Positions 47,840-59,224 of a stretch of DNA of 64,000 bases are shown piece after piece. The translations under genes and the position numbers were made by a program. Origin of the DNA: Mycoplasma sp. NEAQ87857 (lineage in GTDB: Bacteria; Bacillota_I; Bacilli_A; Mycoplasmatales; Metamycoplasmataceae); the NCBI RefSeq assembly GCF_009792315.1, contig NZ_CP045542.1, positions 248,001 to 312,000 on the forward strand, given 5' to 3'. Below the pieces are notes generated by a model. It searched no databases. It was not told the origin of the DNA and worked only from the letters and a program-made list of their open reading frames with translations. Position 1 is the first letter of the stretch. Every line of letters starts with the position of its first letter.

Positions 47840-50686
47840 ATGAAAAACAACCAAATTATAATTAAAGGTGCTAAAGAAAATAATTTAAAAAACATTGATT
47901 TAATTATTCCTAAAAATAAGTTAATTGTATTTACTGGACTTAGTGGTAGTGGTAAAAGCTCTTTAGCTTTTAACACTATTTATGAAGAAGGGCGTAGAAG
48001 ATATGTTGATTCTTTATCTTCTTATGCCAGAATGTTTCTTGGAGGAACTAAAAAACCTAATGTTGAAAAAATTGATGGATTGTCTCCTGCAATTTCCATT
48101 GAACAAAAAACAGTGCATAATAATCCTAGATCTACTGTAGCAACCATTACTGAAATATATGATTATTTAAGATTATTATTCACTAGAATTGGTAAAGCTT
48201 TTTGTCCTAAGCATAATATTGAAATTTCTTCTCAAAGTACTTTAGATATTTTAAAAAGCTTATATAATCAAACTCCAGATTCTAAATTAATAATTTTTGC
48301 ACCTTTAGTTGAACAACAAAAAGGTACCTTTGTTAATTTATTTGAAAAATTAAAAATTGATGGATTTTTAAGAGTTAAAGTTGATGATCAAATCTTTTTA
48401 TTAGATGATCCTATTGAATTAGATAAAAATAAAAAACATACTATTGATTTAGTAATTGATCGGGTAAATTTAGAACAAGCAAATTACAATAGAATTTCTC
48501 AAGCAATAGATGTTGCAAGTAATTATAGTGATGGTTTAATTAAGGTTTATAATCAAACTGAGAAAAAAGAGTATATTTTTTCTAAAGTTTATGCTTGTAT
48601 TTATAAAGATTTTAATATTGGTAAAATTGAAACTCGTTCATTTTCATTTAACTCTCCCCAAGGTATGTGTCCTAACTGTAAAGGATTAGGAGTAGAATTA
48701 AAAGCTGATTTTGACGCAATAGTTCCTGAACCTTGAAGACCAATTAATTATGGTGCAATTAAATACTTTGAAAACACTGTTAATACATCAAATTTAGAAT
48801 GACAAACCTTTAATGCTTTATTGGAATATTTTTATATTCCTAAAAATGTTCCAATTGAGGAATTATCAGAAGAAGATATTGACATAATTAAATATGGTTC
48901 AGGTGAAGAAATAGATTATGTAATAGTTTCTGAATCTAAAAATCGTTATAGAAAACATGCTGAAATTGAAGGTATATGTACTAAAATTGAACGTTTATAT
49001 TTTGAAACAAGTAGTGAAAAACGTAGAGAATATCTTAAAAAATATATGGGTTCATTTGAATGTTCAGTATGTAAAGGAGCAAGATTAAACTCTAATGCTC
49101 TAGCAGTAAAAATTAATGGTTATAACATTTATGATTTAGTTAAAATGTCAATTCATAATTTATTAGATGAATTGTATAAGTTTAATGAAACTTTTACCGA
49201 ACATCAAAAACAAATTTCGAACTTAATAATGAAGGAGTTAATTGATCGTTTAACTTTCTTAAAAGATGTAGGTTTAGATTATTTATCTTTAGATAGAAGT
49301 GCTGAAACTCTTAGTGGTGGAGAAGCTCAAAGAATTAGATTAGCTACTCAAATTGGTTCAAATTTAAGTGGAGTATTATATGTTTTAGATGAACCTTCTA
49401 TTGGTCTTCATCAAAAAGATAACATTAAGCTAATTCAAACTCTTAAAAAAATGGTTGATTTAGGTAATACATTAATTGTTGTTGAGCATGATGAAGATAC
49501 TATTTATAGTGCTGATCATATAGTCGATATAGGTCCTGAAGCTGGAATAAATGGTGGACAAGTAGTTGTTCAAGGAACTATAGATGATATTTGTAATAAC
49601 CCTAATTCAATTACAGGTAAATATTTATCTAATGAATGAGAAATTGAAACTCCTAATTTATATCGTGAAGGTAATAAAAAGTTCATTACCATCAAAGGTG
49701 CTAAAGCTAATAACTTAAAAAATATTAATGTTACTATTCCTTTAGGTAAGCTTATTGTAGTTTCAGGAGTTAGTGGTAGTGGTAAAAGTACTTTAGTTAA
49801 CGATGTTTTGGTTAATGGATTTGAACATTATCTTTCTAAAGGTGATCATCATATTAAAAAACCTAAATTTAAATCTATTGACGGAATTGAAAACATTGAT
49901 AAAGTAGTTGCTGTTAGTCAAAGTCCTATTGGTAGAACTCCTAGAAGTAATCCTGCAACTTATACTGGAGTTTTTGATGACATTAGAGAAGTTTTTGCTA
50001 ATGTAGAATTAGCCAAAGTTCGTGGTTTAACCAAAGCTCATTTTTCATTTAATTTACCTTATGGTAGATGTGAAAAATGTACTGGAGATGGTTTGATTAA
50101 AATTGAAATGCACTTTTTGCCTGATGTTTATGTTCCTTGTGATGATTGTAACGGTCAAAGATATACTAAAGATATTTTAGAAGTTCAATTTAAGTTCAAA
50201 AACATTGCTCAAGTTTTAGATATGAGTGTAGATGAAGCTATTGAATTTTTTGAAAATAAAAAGAAAATCATTGAAAAATTACAAATTCTTCAAGATGTAG
50301 GATTGGGTTATATTAAACTTGGTCAAATGTCTACTACACTTAGTGGTGGAGAAGCTCAAAGAATTAAACTAGCTACTTATTTACAAAAGAAACCTACAGG
50401 TAAAACTATTTATGTGCTAGATGAACCAACTACTGGATTACACATTCATGATGTTAAAAAATTATTAAATATTTTAAATAGAATTGTTGATAACGGAGAT
50501 ACTGTATTAGTTATTGAGCATAATTTAGATATTATAAAATCTGCTGATCACATTATTGATCTAGGTCCTGATGGTGGAGATTTTGGTGGAAAAATTGTAG
50601 CTCAAGGAACTCCAAAGCAAATAGCAGAAATTTCAAAGAGTCATACAGCGATATTTTTAAAAAAAATTTTATCGAAACTATATTAA
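47840..50686 (+). CDS. uvrA: UvrABC system protein A
   Basis: 948 aa excision-repair damage sensor with two ABC modules. Walker A motifs are GLSGSGKSS (near residue 33) and GVSGSGKST (near 645). Signatures are LSGGEAQR (twice). The zinc module in the second half is intact (CEKCTGDG...CDDCNGQ). In the first half the first pair is reduced: ACIYKD stands where CxxC is normal, while CPNCKGLG remains. It follows uvrB by 7 nt with AGGAG before the ATG. No second strong ribosome site is needed. Confidence 0.97.
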
Positions 50687-50728
50687 GTTAAATATATATA
50701 ATTAATTAATAATTAAACAAAGGAGATT

Positions 50729-51664
50729 ATGCAAAAAAAAATTAGTGTAGAAAAGGTAATTAAATTTTTTAATTTAAACATAATTAATAAAGATTGCCCA
50801 AATATTAAATATGATTACATTTATTTACCAGCTATTAAACGTTTAGGTTTAGAATTAGCTGAATTATTTGTAACAGATCGGATTTATAAGAATGTGATTT
50901 CTTGAGGAACTAGTGAATCATTGTGATTTATGCAAGTTGGTAAACAAAGATCACTGAAAGCTTTAAGACATGTCATTAGTCAAAAACCACCTTTAATCCT
51001 TCTTTCTAGAGGTGTAAGTAAACCAGCATTAAGTTGAATTTATGATGTAGCTTGTGAATATGGAGTACCTGTAGCTTTGGTTAATTCAAGCTCAAGTGAT
51101 ATTTCTACTAATATTGGTTCTTATTTAAACAACTTTTTTGCTGATGAAATTCAAATTCATGGTTGTTTAGTACTTATTGGTGGAACTGGAGTTTTAATCG
51201 TTGGAGAAAGTGGTATTGGTAAATCTGAAGCTGCTTTGGAATTAGTTCAAAAAGGACACATTCTAGTTTCAGATGATTCAGTATTAATCAAAAATACTTC
51301 ACCAGTATTTATTGGTAGATCACCAAAAATTACTCGTAATTTCTTAGAAGTAAGAGGTTTAGGAATTATTGATATTAAATATACTTATGGAACTTCAGCA
51401 GTTACAAGCTCTGCTCCAATTAATTTAGTAATTGAGTTAGTAAGAAAAGAAAGACAAAATGAATTAGATCGTATTGGCACAGAATTTCTTAAATTCCCAT
51501 TATACAATCGTTTCATTCGTAAAATAATGGTCCCAATTAAAGAAGGAGGATCTGCTTCAAGTTTAATCGAAGCTGCAGTAAGTGCTTATTTATCAAGACA
51601 TGAAGGCAAAGATATAATTGCTGAAATGGAACAACGTAGAAAAGAGGAGGATGAAGATGAATAA
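50729..51664 (+). CDS. hprK: HPr kinase/phosphorylase
   Basis: 311 aa bifunctional enzyme that phosphorylates Ser46 of HPr and removes the phosphate. Walker A GESGIGKSE lies near residue 161, and the HprK signature EVRGLGIIDI around 206-215. N-terminal DRTGGL-like domain precedes it. In mycoplasmas it links PTS activity to metabolic state. AAAGGAGAT precedes the ATG. It overlaps lgt by 8 nt, and the hprK-lgt-trxB order is common in Firmicutes. Confidence 0.96.
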
Positions 51665-52646
51665 TACAATTTATCCAAGTTGAGTACCAGCAGAAGCTTA
51701 TGGTATTGCAAACCCTAATAATCAAACTGTTTTATTCCATATTGGTAGCACACCTTTTTATCTTTATTCATTAATGATACTTTTAGGTTTCTTATGTTCA
51801 ATTTTGACAGTATTTTATTTTTGACATCGTGAAAAATTTAAGATTGATACTTTAATGACTTTAATTATTATTACAGTACCTACAGCTATTTTAGGAGCTA
51901 GATTAGGATATGTAATTGAAGCATTGTTATATGATCCATCTTTTAGTATTGGTGATTGATATAAAATCTGACAAGGGGGATTAAGTATCCAAGGAGGAGT
52001 TACTTTAGCTGCTATTTGTGATTTAATCTACCTATATACTCAAAGAAATGTAATTGACATAAGAAAAGCTGCAAGTTTAGTTATTCCTGCAATTTTAATT
52101 GGACAAGTAATTGGACGTTGAGGAAACTTCGGAAACCACGAACTTTATGGAAAAATCGATTGATCTGGTAAAAGTTCATTAGTATTTGGTCATGGTTTTG
52201 CTAGTCATATGTTTATTAGTGATAACTACTCTCAAGCATTAGGTTTAAACGGTGCTTATAGATATCCATTATTCTTATATGAAGGAATAGCTAACTTTGT
52301 TGGTTATCTAACAATAGTTTGAATAATTAATTTCTTATGATTATTAAAACCTGGGGCTAGCGCAGGATTATACTTCATTTGATATGGTACAGTTAGACTT
52401 TCTATGGAACCATTAAGACAAGATTCATTTAATTTATACATTTATGCTTCATTAGCATTCATTATCTTTGGTTTATTAATCTTTAGTTACTTCCAATTCT
52501 TTTCAAGAGTTAAATATCAATTAGTTAAACAAAATAAACGTAGAACTTATGTATATGCTAATCCAGAACAATACGCTAATAATGTTAATGTAAGCTCTTT
52601 TGGATATTTATACAAAAAACTTATAATTACAAACTTAAAAAAATAA
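51657..52646 (+). CDS. lgt: prolipoprotein diacylglyceryl transferase
   Basis: 329 aa membrane enzyme that attaches diacylglycerol to the lipobox cysteine of prolipoproteins, such as those at 22588, 24464, 39584 and 41098. Signature GRWGNFGNHELYG lies near residue 151-163, with about seven helices. The start at 51657 lies 6 nt after GAGGAGG; the ATG at 51651 is too close to that site. Many Trp codons are TGA. Confidence 0.95.
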
Positions 52647-52662
52647 TCCATTAGGAGGATTT

Positions 52663-53595
52663 ATGGAAAACAAATACGACCTTGTTATCGTAGGAGCAGG
52701 ACCTGCAGGATTAAATGCTGCATTATATGCTTCTAGAGCAAATTTAAATGTGGCCTTTGTTGAAAAAGGAGCTCCTGGAGGTAAATTATCATCTACTTCA
52801 AAAATCGAAAACTGAATTGGTACTGAGATTGTTGAAGGATGAAAATTAGCTACTGACTTTTTTGAGCACGCTCAAAAATATGGAGCCAAATATGTTTATG
52901 GTGATGTTGTTGAAATCAACCGTTTAGGTGATTATGATTTTGAAATAATTTTAAAAAATGGTGAAAAACTATTTTCTAAAACCGTTCTTATTGCTGTAGG
53001 AATGACTAATAGACGTCCTACTTTTGTAAAAAACCACCAAATGTATGAAAACAGAGGAATGAGTTTCTGTGCTATTTGTGATGGACCTATGTTTAAAGGT
53101 CATCCTACTGTGGTTCTTGGTGCAGGTAATTCTGCAGTTGAAGAATCAGTATATCTTTCAAGCATTGCTTCAGAAGTACATATTGTACTTAAAGATGATA
53201 AATTTACTGCTGAGCCTAGATTAGTAGATGATTTATTAAAATTACCTAATGTTTATGTTTATAAAAACTCTCAAATTGATCGTTTAGAAGGTGAAAACTC
53301 TTTAGAAAGAGTTTATGTAATTAATCAAGATGGTAAAGAAGTTGAAATTTTTGCTAAATCATTCTTCCCTTACATTGGTATGGAACCTAATGCAGGTTTT
53401 GTTAAACATTATGAACACATCTTTGATGATAAAGGATTTATCATCACAAATAACTTTATGGAAACAGCAATCCCTGGATTATTTGCTGCAGGAGATATTA
53501 GATCAAAAGATATTCGTCAAATCATTACCGCAGCTAGTGATGGAGCAATTGCTGGTAAAAAGATTGTTGATTTAATTAACGCAGAAGCTAAATAA
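52663..53595 (+). CDS. trxB: thioredoxin-disulfide reductase
   Basis: 310 aa FAD flavoprotein that transfers electrons from NADPH to thioredoxin. N-terminal FAD site VGAGPAGLNAALYASRA, redox pair CAIC at C136 and C139 followed by DG, NADPH site VLGAGNSAVEES, and C-terminal FAD block GLFAAGDIR. TTAGGAGGATTT gives a strong ribosome site. It is the third gene of hprK-lgt-trxB. Confidence 0.97.
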
Positions 53596-53607
53596 AACTA
53601 TTAAACC

Positions 53608-53639
53608 AAAAGATGAACCTTATAGTTCATCTTTTTTAT
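53608..53639. terminator. bidirectional terminator of trxB and fic
   Basis: Stem AAAAGATGAAC / GTTCATCTTTT with a short loop and T run. The fic stop codon (53620-53622) lies inside the hairpin. Confidence 0.85.
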
Positions 53640-54681
53640 CGCTCTTAACATAGAAAGTTGCTTTACCCTTACCATGTCTTTCAATATAACCCTCTTCTAC
53701 AAGTTCCTTTAATGTGTTCTCTACAGTTGCGTGTTTAACACTAGGTACAAGATCTAAAATTTCTACTTTGGTAAATATACCAATTTTCTCTCTAATAGCT
53801 CTTTGAATCATTTCTTTTGATGATGCGTTTAAGTCAAAATAATTAACTCTTTGTTCAAAATCAACATAGCTCATTAAAATGATTCTTAGCATATATTTAA
53901 TAAATGGAATAGGGTTAAAGTCTTGATTATATCAAGTGCTGCTAGCTTGCTCTAAAGCACTGTAATACGCTTCTTTAGTTCGTTCTATCCTTGTTTCTAA
54001 ACTTATATACCTACTGATTAAATGACCTTCTTTTTGTAATAATAAACTAGTTAATAATCTGCTCATTCTTCCATTTCCATCACTAAAAGGGTGAATGCAA
54101 AGAAAATCTAAAATAAAGAGAGAAATAGTAATTAAAGGATTTACATCGTGCTTACTTAAAGCATAATTAAACTCTTTACATAAATTTTCCATTGCTAATG
54201 GTGTTTGATTCGGCTCTAATGACCTAAACCTTTCTTTCATACTTCCATCACTATTAACTTGGACAATAACATTAGGAGTATCTTTAAATTTACCACCAAA
54301 GCTTTTGTTACTATGTTGATATAAATCTCGATGTAATTGCAAAATGTAATTATTATTAATTGCAATCTCTTGATAATTTTTATTAATTGTTTCTAAAACA
54401 TCTTTATAACCCAAAATCTCCTGCTCTTCTATATTTAATGGTGTTGTATTGTTTTCTACTAATTCCTTAATTCTAGAACTGGAAGCCATAATCCCTTCGA
54501 TCTTATTTGAATCTTGGACACTTTCAAACATTGCTACTTTAGCTAAATGTTCTAAGACCGCTGGTTTTTGTTTAATAAACACTTCCATTTTACCTTGATG
54601 ATAATTAATTAAACTCACTAAATTAACAATTTCGTTATCTCAAGTTCAATTATTATATTTTCTGTAATTAAATTCTTTCAT
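53620..54681 (-). CDS. Fic family protein with C-terminal winged helix
   Basis: 353 aa. The Fic core motif HPFSDGNGR lies at about residues 195-203 followed by MSRLL, matching HxFx(D/E)GNGRxxR with the catalytic His. An N-terminal inhibitory-type motif (SNKIEG, fitting S/TxxxE/G) is near residue 58, as in class II Fic enzymes. Such proteins add AMP to target Tyr/Thr. The C-terminal 80 residues look like a winged helix (IFTKVEILDLVPSVKHATVENTLKELVEEGYI). Start at 54681, MKEFNYRKYNNWTWDNE; GGAAAAG precedes it. The promoter sits in a 14-bp palindrome. Confidence 0.92.
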
Positions 54682-54695
54682 ATCTTTTCCTTTTT

Positions 54696-54732
54696 TTATT
54701 CTCCTAAAATTATACAACTTTTAGGAGAATAA
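54696..54732 (-). promoter_or_regulatory. palindromic operator around the fic promoter
   Basis: Perfect 14-bp inverted repeat TTATTCTCCTAAAA / TTTTAGGAGAATAA with a 9-nt centre. The minus-strand -10 TATAAT (54709-54714) lies across the left arm edge and centre. This is a typical repressor-site layout, possibly bound by the winged helix of the Fic protein itself. Confidence 0.65.
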
Positions 54733-54843
54733 AAAATTTATATATGTAATAAATTACTTATTTTTTTAGAAAATTTATAATTATCGATTTTCTAAAAAAA
54801 ATAAATATATAAAATAAAGATATAAATTGAACAAAGGATAAAA

Positions 54844-55818
54844 ATGAATAGAGAAAATACTGTTTTATTTGGAATGGAAAATTCCTTAAAACTTGCACAA
54901 AAAGTGTCAGAACTTACAGGTATTGAACTATCAAAGGTTAACCGTACTGTTTATGCAGATGGTGAAGTTATGATGGTTTCAGAACCTACTGTTAGAGATA
55001 AAGATGTATTTATTATTGCATCTACTTCTAGACCAGTAAATAATAATATTATGGAATTATTATTATTTATTGACTCTTTAAAAAGAGCTAGTGCTAGAAG
55101 CATTAACATTTGCTTAAGCTACTACGGGTATGCAAGACAAGACCGTAAAGCTAGCGGAAGGCAACCAATTGGAGCTAAATTAGTAGCAGATTTATTACAA
55201 ACTGCTGGAGCTTCTAAAGTTATTTGTGTGGACTTACACAACCCTTCAATTCAAGGATTCTTTGATATCCCTGTTGATGATTTAAGAGGACAATTCCCTC
55301 TTGCTAAAGCTCTTAAAGCTAGAAAAGAAAAATTCACTGTTGTATCTCCAGATCACGGAGGAACTACTAGAGCTAGAAAATTAGCTGAATTAATTGCTGA
55401 TACAGTTAAAATTTGTATTATTGATAAACGTAGAACTGGTGTTAATCAAACTGAAGTTATGGGATTAATTGGTAACATTGAAAACCAAAATGCTGTTATT
55501 GTGGATGACATTATTGATACTGGTGGAACTATTTTAAAAGCTGTTAAAACCTTAAAAGACAATGGTGCTAAAAAGGTTATCGTTGTTGCAACTCATGGTA
55601 TTTTTACCAAAGGTTTTGATATGTTTGAAAACAATGATGATGTTGAAAAAGTTATTATTACTGATAGTATTGATAACTATGAATTATTAAACAAATACAA
55701 AAAATTAGAAATTGTTGGTTTGGGAGAATTCTTAGGTAAAGTAATTAATGCATCACTTAATGGCGGAAGCATTTCAAACGTTTATCTAGACTTTAAAGAA
55801 GAAATTAAAAATATGTAA
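54844..55818 (+). CDS. prs: ribose-phosphate pyrophosphokinase
   Basis: 324 aa. It makes PRPP from ribose 5-phosphate and ATP for nucleotide salvage. Family marks are YGYARQDRKASGRQPIGAKL, SPDHGGTTRARKLA and the PRPP loop VIVDDIIDTGGTI. Cytoplasmic. ACAAAGGAT is 5-6 nt before the ATG. Monocistronic, with a clear terminator. Confidence 0.97.
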   Translation: MNRENTVLFGMENSLKLAQKVSELTGIELSKVNRTVYADGEVMMVSEPTVRDKDVFIIASTSRPVNNNIMELLLFIDSLKRASARSINICLSYYGYARQDRKASGRQPIGAKLVADLLQTAGASKVICVDLHNPSIQGFFDIPVDDLRGQFPLAKALKARKEKFTVVSPDHGGTTRARKLAELIADTVKICIIDKRRTGVNQTEVMGLIGNIENQNAVIVDDIIDTGGTILKAVKTLKDNGAKKVIVVATHGIFTKGFDMFENNDDVEKVIITDSIDNYELLNKYKKLEIVGLGEFLGKVINASLNGGSISNVYLDFKEEIKNM

Positions 55819-55821
55819 TAC

Positions 55822-55850
55822 AAAAATGCAATAGTAATATTGCATTTTTA
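55822..55850 (+). terminator. prs terminator
   Basis: Stem AAAAATGCAATA / TATTGCATTTTT with GTAA loop. Confidence 0.88.
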
Positions 55851-55908
55851 TTTATAATTTTAAAAAAGGTGTCAGTTAGCGTTATATATCAAGTAGAGAG
55901 AAGGAATT

Positions 55909-57117
55909 ATGAATAAATTACAGCAATTAATTAATGAATATTGTCCTAATGGAGTGGAGTATAAGAAAATCAAAGATATTTGTGCTGTTTCTAGAGGTGT
56001 AGTAATATCCAAGGACTATATTTCTAAAAACATTGGTAAATATCCTGTTTATTCATCACAAACTCAAAACAACGGAATTATTGGATATATAAATACCTAT
56101 AAATATTCAGGGGAGTATGTTTCTTGAACTACTGATGGAGCATATGCAGGAACCGTATTTTATAGAAATGGTAAATTTAACGCTACAAATATTTGCGGAT
56201 TATTAGAACGCAAAAATAATGATATTAATATGAAATATCTATCATATATTCTTGGTTCATACACACCTAAATTCGTTAATCAAGCAAATGGTAATCCTAA
56301 ATTAATGTCAAATGTAATGTCAGATATTGAAATTCCTGTTCCTCCTTTAAAAATTCAAGAAGAAATTGCAAGTGTACTAGATTCCTTTGCCGACCTTACA
56401 GCTGAGCTTACAGCTGAGCTTACAGCTGAGCTTAACTTACGTTCATCTCAATATGTCTATTATAGAGATAGGTTACTTGATTTTCGAGAAAATCAAGAAA
56501 TAAAAATTAAAAAATTAGGTGATTTTTGTTCTGTAAAAATGTGTAAAAGAGTTTTAAGTAGAGATACTAACGATATTAGCGGTATCCCTTTTCACACAAT
56601 TTCCACAATAGGAGGAAAAAGCAATAAATTCATTTCACAAAAATTATTTAATGAATTAAGAAACAAATATTCTTACCCTTCAAAAGGTCAAATATTAATC
56701 TCTACTTCTGGAACCGTTGGCAAAATTCTTGAATTTGATGGTGAAGATCAATACTTTCAAGATTCAAATATTGTTTGATTAGAAAATGATGAAAAGGATA
56801 TTTTAAACAAGTATCTCTACTATTTTTTAAAAACAAAACCTTGAAGTATAGGTAAAACAAGTACAATTGAAAGACTTTATAATAAAGACATTGAAAATAT
56901 AACTATTAAAATACCTTCTATTTCTATACAAAGAAAAATTATTTATTTCTTGGATAATTTCGAAACAATATCTTTTGATTTAAATATCGGTTTACCAAAA
57001 GAAAGCGAGTTAAGAACCAAACAATACGAATACTACCGTGATCAAATATTTAATTACCTAAATACCGGTGCTGTTGATAGAGCAGAGAGAGAGAGAGAGA
57101 GAGACGATCTGAATTAA
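55909..57117 (+). CDS. hsdS: type I restriction specificity subunit HsdS-A (two TRDs)
   Basis: 402 aa, the size of a complete HsdS. Residues 1-150 are TRD1, ending PPLKIQEEIASVLDSF. A central spacer contains three LTAE repeats (163-174) and LRSSQYVYYRDRLL. TRD2 follows to about 345, then the distal conserved region IGLPKESELRTKQYEYYRDQI. The C-terminus is DRAERERERDDLN, read from an AG tract; the stop occurs just after it because the following module is in another frame. HsdS sets DNA recognition for HsdM methylation. No hsdM or hsdR is in the window. AAGGAAT precedes the ATG. Two TGA Trp codons interrupt naive reading. Confidence 0.93.
56395..56430 (+). repeat. three 12-bp repeats encoding LTAE in HsdS-A spacer
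   Basis: CTTACAGCTGAG repeated three times exactly, giving LTAELTAELTAEL in protein. The equivalent TAEL repeats of EcoR124I-type HsdS set the length of the non-specific gap in the target site. Confidence 0.92.
57084..57104 (+). repeat. AG tract 1, (AG)10A, at the HsdS module junction
   Basis: Ten AG units plus A. In the present length HsdS-A ends at 57117. Loss of one unit would put the reading frame into the downstream module (57118-58463). Confidence 0.92.
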
Positions 57118-58463
57118 TTACAATTCTTACTCATATATTTGGTCATATTAATGTTAAATTAATCGATGTAACTGAATTTATTCGTGGTGTTTCTTATTCT
57201 AAAAATGATGAAATAAAAGATTCTTCAACAGATGATTATATAAATATTCTTAGAGCAAATAATATCTCACTACAAAGTCAATTATTATTTGAAGATATTA
57301 AAAAAATTAAAAACACTATTAAAATTAAAGATTCTCAAAAACTATTTAAAAATGATATTTTAATGTGCATTGCAAGCGGATCTAAAGAGCATATTGGTAA
57401 AGTTGCTTTCATATCAAATAATATCGAAAACTATAGTTTTGGTGCTTTTATGGCAAAAATTAAAACCTTGAAATCTGCTAACCCTAGATTTATTTATCAC
57501 TTTTTAACTAGCGATAAATTAAATGATCAATTACATAAATTAATTGATAGTTCAACGATAAATAATATAAATAATGATATTTATTCAAATATAAATATAA
57601 CTATTCCTTCATTATCTGTTCAAAATAAAATAGTTAATGTTTTAGATAACTTTAAGAAAGTATGTTCTAGTTTAAATATTGGTTTACCCAAAGAAATAGA
57701 ATTAAGAAATAAACAATACCAATATTACCGTGATCAAATCTTTAACTACCTAAATACTGGTAAGTTTGATAGAGCAGAGAGAGAGAGAGAGAGACTAGAT
57801 CTAGTTAAATTACTATTATTTATCTTTGATCAAGTTGAGGTCTCTCTTGAAGATATTGGTTATTTTTACAACGGCTTAACAGGTAAAACTCAAGTTGATT
57901 TTACTCATAGTTCTAATTCATATTTTGTTTCTTTTATTGATGTGTTTAATAATATAGAAATAAATAATGATTTGAAATTAAATAATAAAGTTCAAATAAA
58001 AGAAAATGAAAAACAAAATAAGGTTCTTGTTAATGATTTGCTTTTTACAGGATCATCAGAAAATCAAAACGAATGTGCTATGTGTTGTTTATACAACAAA
58101 CAAAGCGACGAAAGAGTTTATTTAAATAGTTTTTCATTTGGACTTAGATTATATGATTACAACTTCATAAATCCACATTACTTAAAGTTCTTATTTCACA
58201 CAAATAACTTAAGATCTAACATCAATAGGTGTGTTAATGGTGTAACAAGATTTAATTTATCTAAGGATAAATTTAAGAAAATTAAAATTGTTATCCCTTC
58301 ATTATCTATTCAAAACAAAATAGTAAATATATTAGACAATCTCCATCAAATATCAAATGATTTTTCTCAAGGTATACCTTTAGAAATTGCACTTAGACAA
58401 AAGCAATATAATTACTACAGAAATTACGTTTTTAGCTTATTAAATCAAAAATATAAAAAGTAA
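57118..58463 (+). CDS. hsdS: out-of-frame second HsdS module (two TRDs), phase-off
   Basis: Open frame of about 450 codons starting within AG tract 1 and offset from HsdS-A. It has no start codon or ribosome site before TRD3; the first ATG (57363) is inside that domain. Content: TRD3, distal region IGLPKEIELRNKQYQYYRDQI, linker DRAERERERLDLV from AG tract 2, TRD4 starting near IGYFYNGLTGKTQ, and C-terminal region IPLEIALRQKQYNYYRNYVF. It should be translated only when tract 1 changes length, giving an 850-aa four-TRD HsdS. The frame is intact, which argues for use rather than decay. Confidence 0.8.
57776..57794 (+). repeat. AG tract 2, (AG)9A, inside the second HsdS module
   Basis: Nine AG units plus A between TRD3 and TRD4, encoding AERERER. 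Here the reading frame runs through. Confidence 0.9.
58312..58407 (+). repeat. 96-bp direct repeat, copy 1
   Basis: C-terminal hsdS segment in the second module. It is nearly identical (about two mismatches) to 61092-61187 in the remnant. Confidence 0.85.
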
Positions 58464-58495
58464 AAAAGTACAAAAAGTAAAATTGTACTTTTTTA
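58462..58495 (+). terminator. terminator of the hsdS-A locus
   Basis: Stem AAAAAAGTACAA / TTGTACTTTTTT with a 9-nt loop. Confidence 0.85.
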
Positions 58496-58519
58496 TTTAT
58501 AATTAGTACAAAGGATAAT

Positions 58520-59209
58520 ATGACAAGTAAAGAAATAGTAAAGAAAAAATGTATTGATAATAATTGAGATTTCTCTCTTTTTGAACAATATGTAAATATG
58601 ATAGAAGAAAAAAATAAAGTAATGAATCTTACTGGGTTTTCTGGTGAAAGATTATGAACTGAAGGTATTTTAGAATCTTTAGATTTTATGTTAGAAATAA
58701 CTAAAGATTTAGAAAATGGAACAATTTTAGATATAGGTGCAGGAGCAGGTTTTCCTTCTATACCTTATATCTTGACCAAACCATCTAATAAAGTAGTTAT
58801 TTATGAACCAATTCAAAAAAGAGTTAATTTCCTAAATGAAGTTATATCAGAACTTAATTTAGGAAATTATATTCAAGTCTTTAAACAAAGAGTTGAAGAA
58901 GTTAAAGATAAAAATATCTTTGATATAGCAACAGCTAGAGCTGTTGCTAGTGTTCGGTCATTATTAATGGCAGCATTTCATGTGGTAAAAGTTAAAGGTA
59001 AAATGATTTTATTAAAATCTAATTTAGTAGATCAAGAATTAAAAGATGCTAGTGATGTAATTAAACAATTAAGCGTAGATATAAATTATTATAAATTTGA
59101 TATACCTAATTTAGATAGAACCAACTATATTTTAGAAATAACCAAAAAAAGATCAACTCCAAAGCAATTCCCTTACTCTTGAAAAGAAATCAAAGCTAAA
59201 TCAAAATAA
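58520..59209 (+). CDS. rsmG: 16S rRNA (guanine527-N7)-methyltransferase
   Basis: 229 aa SAM-dependent methyltransferase (GidB). SAM motif ILDIGAGAGFPSIP (around 69-82), motif EPIQKRVNFL and the RsmG block ATARAVASVRSLL. AAAGGAT precedes the ATG. A final TGA Trp codon lies at 59180-59182. It is embedded between two hsdS genes and is 15 nt from hsdS-B, so both are likely transcribed together. Confidence 0.95.
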
Positions 59210-59224
59210 TTTTGAGAAAAGAAC

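Noticed and set aside
54696-54732. Invertible promoter switch
   Set aside because: The centre between the repeats is only 9 nt and no recombinase gene is in the window; a static operator is simpler.
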